From Firm-04 sp045627405 (lineage in GTDB: Bacteria; Bacillota; Clostridia; Oscillospirales; Ruminococcaceae): a stretch of DNA of 64,000 nt. The notes beneath the pieces are model-generated. The model was not told where the DNA came from. It worked only from the letters and a program-made list of their open reading frames with translations, and ran no database searches. Location of the stretch: positions 1-64,000 of the forward strand of contig JAZQNP010000081.1 in the NCBI GenBank assembly GCA_045627405.1, in the 5' to 3' direction. Of the stretch, positions 59,755 to 64,000 are shown one piece after another (position 1 is the first letter of the stretch; the number at the start of each line of letters is the position of its first letter). Made by a program: the position numbers and the translations under genes.

Positions 59755-59796
59755 AAAGAACACACCGTTTCTGCTGAGAGAAACGGTGTGTTCTTT
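59755..59796. terminator. Bidirectional terminator between the hairpin unit and the dockerin gene
   Basis: AAAGAACACACCGTTTCT (59755-59772) pairs perfectly over 18 bp with 59779-59796, with a 6-base loop and A/T runs at both ends. Confidence 0.92.
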
Positions 59797-59839
59797 ATAT
59801 AGGTTGAAGCATGAGAATGTCTGATGGAATCGGTGCGGA

Positions 59840-61963
59840 TTATCTGCCAAAGCCACCGCCGCCGGAATAATTATTGGCGATCTGTGTGCCGCCGGATGCT
59901 GTGCCGCCGGTATATCCGCGCATGTTATTGCTTGCCGAACCGCTGATCACCGTCGTCTGACCGGAAATCGTCGGGTTGGAGTAGACAACATCACTGGAAC
60001 TTCCGCCCGGAGAATACACGGTCACGCCTGCACCTGCATTGACAAGTGTCATTGCGCCGAGAACAGTTCCGGAGGAGTTGACAACGGCGATTGTGCCGCC
60101 CGCGCTGACATTGCAGCTTGAAGATGCACAGGTCTGAGAGCCGTTGATGCCCTCGCTCATCATATCCGTGGAGCCTGCTGCAATCACGACGCCGCCGCTG
60201 TATGTGACGCCGCAGCCGGAGCCGTCGCCGCGGTCAAGCGGTGCATTGCCGCCGCCGGTCTGGGAGACAAAGGTATATCCGCCGGCAATATTGAGAATAC
60301 CGTTGGAATCCACACCGTCGCCGGAAGCCGCGACATAGATTGCGCCGCCCTCGATGTTGATGAGAATACTGGTCACGGAATAGTTCTCGCTGCCGGCACT
60401 GGCGTTATATCCGTCATCCTTAGAGGTGACGCAGGTCGTGCCGGAGTAGTTGTTGATGACATAGCCTTCGATGCCTTCGTAGCTCTTGGTGATTTCCAGC
60501 GCGAAATCACTCAGTGCGCCGCCGCGGGTACCGAGGCTGACCGTTGCGTCGCTGTGAACACCGTCATCGCCGGATGCAATCTTGATATTGCCGCCTGCGA
60601 CCGTCAGAAGACTGCTCGAATGCAGACCGTCATCGGAGGAGTCAATCGTGACTGTGCCGCCGTTGATCGTGATTCTGCCGCGCTCGCCGGTTCCGGTTGC
60701 GTTGCGGGCGGTGTAGCTGTCAAAATCGGCTGCGTTCTCTGCATTGGACTTAATGCCCTTCGCGCTCATTTCGTTAGTGGTTTCGGTCGAACCGCCCTGA
60801 CTGCCGGGGTTGAAGCCACCCTGACCAAAGCCGCCCTGACCGCCGGGTCCGCCCATTCCGCCGGACTCGTTGCTGAATGCGGTGCTGTTAGAGCCTTCAA
60901 ATGTGTAAATATCAACCGTACCGCCGTTGATCTCGACAAAGTACGGTGCCTGAATGCCGTCGGAATACGAATTGATGTTGATGGTGCCGCCGTTGATTCG
61001 GATGTATCCTTTGTCTTCCGTATCGTTGCTGGATTTCAGTCCGTCGCCGGCTTCTGTATTAACAGTAACGCTCAGGCTGTCGTAGTCTGTTTCATCCGGA
61101 TCTCCGATGCGGATCGAATCCTTGCCGCGGATACCGTCATCTACGGCGTTGACTGTAATCAGACCGTTCCAGATTTTGAGATCGTCCTTGCAGACGATGC
61201 CGTCCTGATATTTGCCGTTGACAATCAGTGTACCCTTGCCCTTGATCTTCATGTCATCGCAGGAGTAAATCGCCCCCTGACTTTCATCTGCGTTGTAGTA
61301 TTCTGCCGTGCCGTCCGAAATTGTGTTGACGGTATCCTTTTTGACGGTCAGAACAAACTCATCGTCAACAGATGCAACATAAATCGGGGAATCGCTGCTG
61401 TTGCTCAGCGTCAGTCCGCGGAGATTGACCGTGACCTGTCCGTTGACATATGTCACATCGTCCACGTCAACTTTCAGCTGACCGTTTGCGCATTCGCCGT
61501 CTACGTTGATGTCACCGTAATCCGTCACGCCGTCCGAGGTCGGCTTCGTAATCGTCACATAGGTGCCGTTCGATACGGAGACATTCTCTGCATCTGCTGC
61601 ACTGACAATCTCGTCATTTGCGTTTTTCAGCGTCACAGAGCCGGATGCGTAGGTGATCTGCGTGACATAGGTATCCGATGCAGAACTGCTTGTCGGGTTC
61701 AGCAATGTGCGCTTCATCAGCGTCAGATCGACGGCATTCAGTCTCCCGTTGCTGTCGTAATCACCCGCAGAGGGGTTTGCCAGCGTGCTGCTCTGTCCGC
61801 TCAGATACTGGCTGAATGCGACCGCATCTGCCAGATTAAAGCTGCTGTCGCTGTTAACGTCTCCGCTCGCTGCTGCCAAGGCGTTCCCGGAGAATGCGAT
61901 TGCCATTGCACCGGTGATCACCGCTGCCGCGCAGAGACGTGCCGTGCGTCTTTTTTTCATCAT
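59840..61963 (-). CDS. Secreted dockerin protein with Cthe_2159-like beta-helix (DUF4353)
   Basis: 707 residues from ATG 61963 (AAAGGA upstream; ATG 61960 is equally possible). A signal peptide (about 1-31, ending ALA) is followed by an N-terminal dockerin (about 32-90: GDVNSDSSFNLADAVAFSQYL and DYDSNGRLNAVDLTLMKR), then a long repetitive beta-helix (about 110-680) with recurring SDDGLHSS, SGDDGVHSD and SKDDGYNA motifs, and Gly-rich stretches in the middle and at the end. The beta-helix belongs with Cthe_2159, a cellulose- and polygalacturonate-binding, lyase-like calcium protein. It should bind pectin or cellulose outside the cell and join the same dockerin-cohesin system as the lyases at 16-22 kb. 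Confidence 0.9.
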   Translation of the reverse strand: MMKKRRTARLCAAAVITGAMAIAFSGNALAAASGDVNSDSSFNLADAVAFSQYLSGQSSTLANPSAGDYDSNGRLNAVDLTLMKRTLLNPTSSSASDTYVTQITYASGSVTLKNANDEIVSAADAENVSVSNGTYVTITKPTSDGVTDYGDINVDGECANGQLKVDVDDVTYVNGQVTVNLRGLTLSNSSDSPIYVASVDDEFVLTVKKDTVNTISDGTAEYYNADESQGAIYSCDDMKIKGKGTLIVNGKYQDGIVCKDDLKIWNGLITVNAVDDGIRGKDSIRIGDPDETDYDSLSVTVNTEAGDGLKSSNDTEDKGYIRINGGTININSYSDGIQAPYFVEINGGTVDIYTFEGSNSTAFSNESGGMGGPGGQGGFGQGGFNPGSQGGSTETTNEMSAKGIKSNAENAADFDSYTARNATGTGERGRITINGGTVTIDSSDDGLHSSSLLTVAGGNIKIASGDDGVHSDATVSLGTRGGALSDFALEITKSYEGIEGYVINNYSGTTCVTSKDDGYNASAGSENYSVTSILINIEGGAIYVAASGDGVDSNGILNIAGGYTFVSQTGGGNAPLDRGDGSGCGVTYSGGVVIAAGSTDMMSEGINGSQTCASSSCNVSAGGTIAVVNSSGTVLGAMTLVNAGAGVTVYSPGGSSSDVVYSNPTISGQTTVISGSASNNMRGYTGGTASGGTQIANNYSGGGGFGR

Positions 61964-62040
61964 ACCGATCCTTTCCTCTCTCATGTCATGATGTCCTGAA
62001 ATATAATATGTTTACCGGTGTGTGCAGGAGATACAAACAC

Positions 62041-62111
62041 CTGATTTTGCCGCTATCATATCATTCGTAGGTTAAATTAGTCTGAAAAATAGAAAGTATC
62101 TGCAAAATCAG
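62041..62111. repeat. Separated 10-bp inverted repeat around a possible promoter
   Basis: CTGATTTTGC (62041-62050) and its exact complement GCAAAATCAG (62102-62111) flank an extended -10 box on the minus strand (TGATATGAT, 62063-62055) that could serve the dockerin gene. The rest of the 303-bp gap between 61963 and 62267 holds only this and the promoter of the phosphatase gene. Confidence 0.4.
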
Positions 62112-62162
62112 TCTACTTTTTTTGCAATCGGACAGCAACATGCTTAATAATCCGCAGCAGCA

Positions 62163-62191
62163 TTGACATTCGGCAAGTTTTGTGATATGAT
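62163..62191 (+). promoter_or_regulatory. Promoter of the histidine phosphatase and trkA genes
   Basis: Consensus TTGACA (62163-62168), 17 bases, TATGAT (62186-62191), 75 bases before the start. Confidence 0.78.
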
Positions 62192-62266
62192 AAAGTTGCA
62201 AATTTATGCGGAATGAACCGTGATCTGTTCCTGTTTCTTCCGCTTTGAGAGGTACCGGAACCGCTT

Positions 62267-62995
62267 ATGAGGATCATCATTGTCAGGCACGGAGATCCCG
62301 ATTATGTCAACGATACGCTGACACCGCAGGGACACCGTGAGGCGCAGCTCGCCGCAAACCGGCTCGCACGTCTCCATGATGCTTCGTTTTATGTTTCTCC
62401 GCTCGGCCGCGCACAGGATACGGCGCGCTATACGCTCGATGCGGCAGGCTGTGAGGCAGTGACGCTGCCGTGGCTGCGCGAATTTCATGCGCCGATTCTA
62501 CACCCCGATACCGGCGATGTGCGCATTCCGTGGGACTGGCTGCCCGCTTACTGGACTGCCGAACCGCGGTATTATGACAGGCAGCACTGGGCGGATACAA
62601 AGCCCATGCTTGACGGTCATGTCATGGAGGAGGCGCAGCGCGTTTTTGACGGGCTGGATGCTCTGCTCGAACAGCACGGCTACCGGCGTGAGGGGAACTG
62701 CTACCGGGCGGTTCAGCCGAACAGACAGCAGATTGTTCTGTTTTGTCATTTCGGTGTGCAGTGTGTCATGCTCTCGCATCTGCTCGGTATTTCTCCGATG
62801 GTACTCTGGCACGGCTTCTGTGCCGCACCGACCGCAATGACCGTTCTGACAACTGAGGAACGCAGAGAAGGCATCGCTTTGTTTCGTCTCAATACATTCG
62901 GGGATACCGGACATCTCTATGCGGCGGATACACCGCCGTCCTTTTCTGCCCGCTTCTGCGAAACCTTTGACTGCGCAGAGGAACGGCACGACTGA
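62267..62995 (+). CDS. Histidine phosphatase family protein
   Basis: 242 residues. The catalytic RHG motif is at IIIVRHGDPDY near the N-terminus, the second Arg in SPLGRAQDTARYTL near 44-57, and the second His in IVLFCHFGVQCVML near 164. This is a phosphoglycerate-mutase-fold phosphatase in the cytoplasm; the substrate is unknown. The insert with WDWLPAYWTAEPRYYDR is not found in true phosphoglycerate mutases, so glycolytic function is unlikely. It lies 30 bases before trkA and shares its promoter. Confidence 0.9.
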   Translation: MRIIIVRHGDPDYVNDTLTPQGHREAQLAANRLARLHDASFYVSPLGRAQDTARYTLDAAGCEAVTLPWLREFHAPILHPDTGDVRIPWDWLPAYWTAEPRYYDRQHWADTKPMLDGHVMEEAQRVFDGLDALLEQHGYRREGNCYRAVQPNRQQIVLFCHFGVQCVMLSHLLGISPMVLWHGFCAAPTAMTVLTTEERREGIALFRLNTFGDTGHLYAADTPPSFSARFCETFDCAEERHD

Positions 62996-63025
62996 TCTGT
63001 ATTTCTTTTTGGGAGGATTTTTTTC

Positions 63026-64000
63026 TTGAATATCATCATTGTGGGCTGCGGCAAAGTCGGCAGAGTTCTGACACAGCAGCTCGTGGAAACAGGAAATAAT
63101 ATCACCGTGATTGATACGGTCAGCGAAAAGGTCGCTGCGCTCTCCGAACGCTTCGATGTCATGGGTGTCGTCGGAAACGGCGCGACCCATGCTATCTTGC
63201 AGCAGGCAGGCATCGACGACGCCGATCTCCTGATCGCCGTCACAGGCTCCGATGAACGGAATATGCTCTGCTGCATCATTGCAAAAAAAGCAGGCAGATG
63301 CCAGACCATCGCCCGCGTCCGCAGTCCGCAGTACAGCATTGAGGCTCCCTATCTCCAAAGTGAGCTGGGGCTTGCAATGGTGATCAATCCTGAGCGCGCT
63401 GCGGCGCAGGAGATTGAGCGCGTACTGCGGTTTCCCTCTGCCATCAAAATTGATACGTTCGGGCAGGGCCGCATCGAAATGCTCAAATTCCGTCTGCCGG
63501 AGGACTCTTCCCTCTGCGGCATGGCAGTCCGCGAAATCTCCTCCAAGCTGCACTGTGATATTCTCGTCTGTACGGTCGAGCGCGGCGAGGATGCGTTCAT
63601 CGCAAACGGCGATTTCGTCTTTCAGGGCAAGGACGTGATCTCCATTATCGCAGAGCCGAAAAACGCCTTTACTTTCTTCCGAAAGATCAACTATAAAGCA
63701 TCTCCCGTTCACGATGTGCTGATTATCGGCGGCGGCGATATTACACAGTATCTCTGTGAGCTGCTCGAAAAGGACGGCATCGCTGTCACGGTCATCGAAA
63801 AGGATCCGGCGCGTGCCGAATATCTCTCCGGCGAGCTGCGGGACACAACGGTCATCCTCGAAGATGCCATCAGTCAGGATGTGCTGATGCAGGAGCATAT
63901 TGATAAAGCGGAGGCGTTCGTTGCGCTGACCAATTTCGATGAGGAGAATATTCTGCTTTCTCTTTTTGCGAAATCCGTCAGCCATGCCAAGATTGTCACG
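63026..64000 (+). CDS. trkA: Trk-type potassium uptake protein TrkA, cut by window edge
   Basis: An open frame of 325 codons from TTG 63026 to the window edge; GGGAGG stands nine bases upstream and the first residues (M)NIIIVGCGKVGRVL fit the family start. It is the cytoplasmic NAD-binding regulatory subunit of the Trk/Ktr potassium channel. The first RCK domain has GCGKVG near 7, acidic VIDTVSEK near 28, and a TrkA-C domain (about 145-225). A second RCK starts with VLIIGGGDITQYL near 232 and is incomplete. Full-length proteins have about 450 residues, so trkH may follow beyond the edge. Confidence 0.93.
   Translation, partial: MNIIIVGCGKVGRVLTQQLVETGNNITVIDTVSEKVAALSERFDVMGVVGNGATHAILQQAGIDDADLLIAVTGSDERNMLCCIIAKKAGRCQTIARVRSPQYSIEAPYLQSELGLAMVINPERAAAQEIERVLRFPSAIKIDTFGQGRIEMLKFRLPEDSSLCGMAVREISSKLHCDILVCTVERGEDAFIANGDFVFQGKDVISIIAEPKNAFTFFRKINYKASPVHDVLIIGGGDITQYLCELLEKDGIAVTVIEKDPARAEYLSGELRDTTVILEDAISQDVLMQEHIDKAEAFVALTNFDEENILLSLFAKSVSHAKIVT

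Noticed and set aside
60554..61999. A 481-codon plus-strand frame opposite the dockerin beta-helix gene
   Set aside because: Cys-rich, motif-free translation of the repetitive gene's complement; the dockerin protein explains the region.
62498..63985. A 495-codon open frame on the minus strand opposite the phosphatase and trkA genes
   Set aside because: It has no plausible start or family motif and mirrors trkA, whose NAD-binding motif and Shine-Dalgarno are clear.
1..64000. tRNA, rRNA, CRISPR, prophage or IS genes
   Set aside because: No cloverleaf-like cluster, regularly spaced repeat, transposase, integrase or phage structural gene was recognised in reading both strands.

Overview
This 64 kb window looks like a chromosome segment of a spore-forming, plant-polysaccharide-degrading Firmicute, most likely a Ruminococcus-type Oscillospiraceae with a GC content judged by eye to be a little above 50 percent. 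The reasons are three secreted proteins with dockerin modules (pectate lyase, rhamnogalacturonan lyase, Cthe_2159-like beta-helix protein), a forespore sigma factor (SigG), acetate fermentation genes (PduL, AckA), indolepyruvate:ferredoxin oxidoreductase, and strong -35/-10 pairs of the Firmicute type. No rRNA, tRNA, CRISPR array, prophage or complete insertion sequence was found. Genus assignment is inference.

Layout. 1-8.2 kb, minus strand: pduL, then a tightly packed set pncB, GH-like enzyme, Cof-type phosphatase, lipoprotein, iorA, zinc-ribbon protein, iorB and a cut-off gene. 8.3-13 kb, plus strand: ahcY, purine nucleoside phosphorylase, a membrane-anchored protein, an acetyltransferase and an SAH/MTA deaminase. 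The AhcY carries the archaeal-type HxExK motif, so the set reads as an inosine-based S-adenosylhomocysteine recycling pathway. 13-16 kb: polA and rimI. 16-22 kb, minus: two pectinolytic dockerin lyases that share their C-terminal halves. 22.4-26.2 kb, minus: an ABC exporter-type permease and ATPase. 26.4-29.1 kb: sigG, yigZ and tmcAL. 29.4-36 kb, plus: ackA, cdd, a peptide-binding lipoprotein, exonuclease III and a FeoA-FeoB fusion. 36-40.9 kb: MoxR, DUF58 and transglutaminase operon. 40.9-46.3 kb: tsaE and tsaB followed by polyamine genes (carboxyspermidine dehydrogenase and decarboxylase, agmatine deiminase). 46.4-55.2 kb, minus: a zinc-ribbon membrane protein, a PASTA pseudokinase, and an M42 peptidase, GNAT, YnbB and DUF operon. 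55.4-59 kb, minus: SGNH esterase, MBOAT acyltransferase and a CDF metal exporter. 59.2-59.8 kb: a self-contained unit of promoter, 80-residue membrane protein, 272-bp near-symmetric hairpin and terminator. 59.8-64 kb: dockerin beta-helix protein (minus), histidine phosphatase and trkA (plus, cut by the edge).

The most interesting points are the inosine-type SAM-cycle cluster with a possible pseudoknot leader, the small membrane protein plus giant hairpin unit, the feoAB ribosome-binding site buried in a 17-bp perfect hairpin, and the pseudokinase lacking several catalytic residues.
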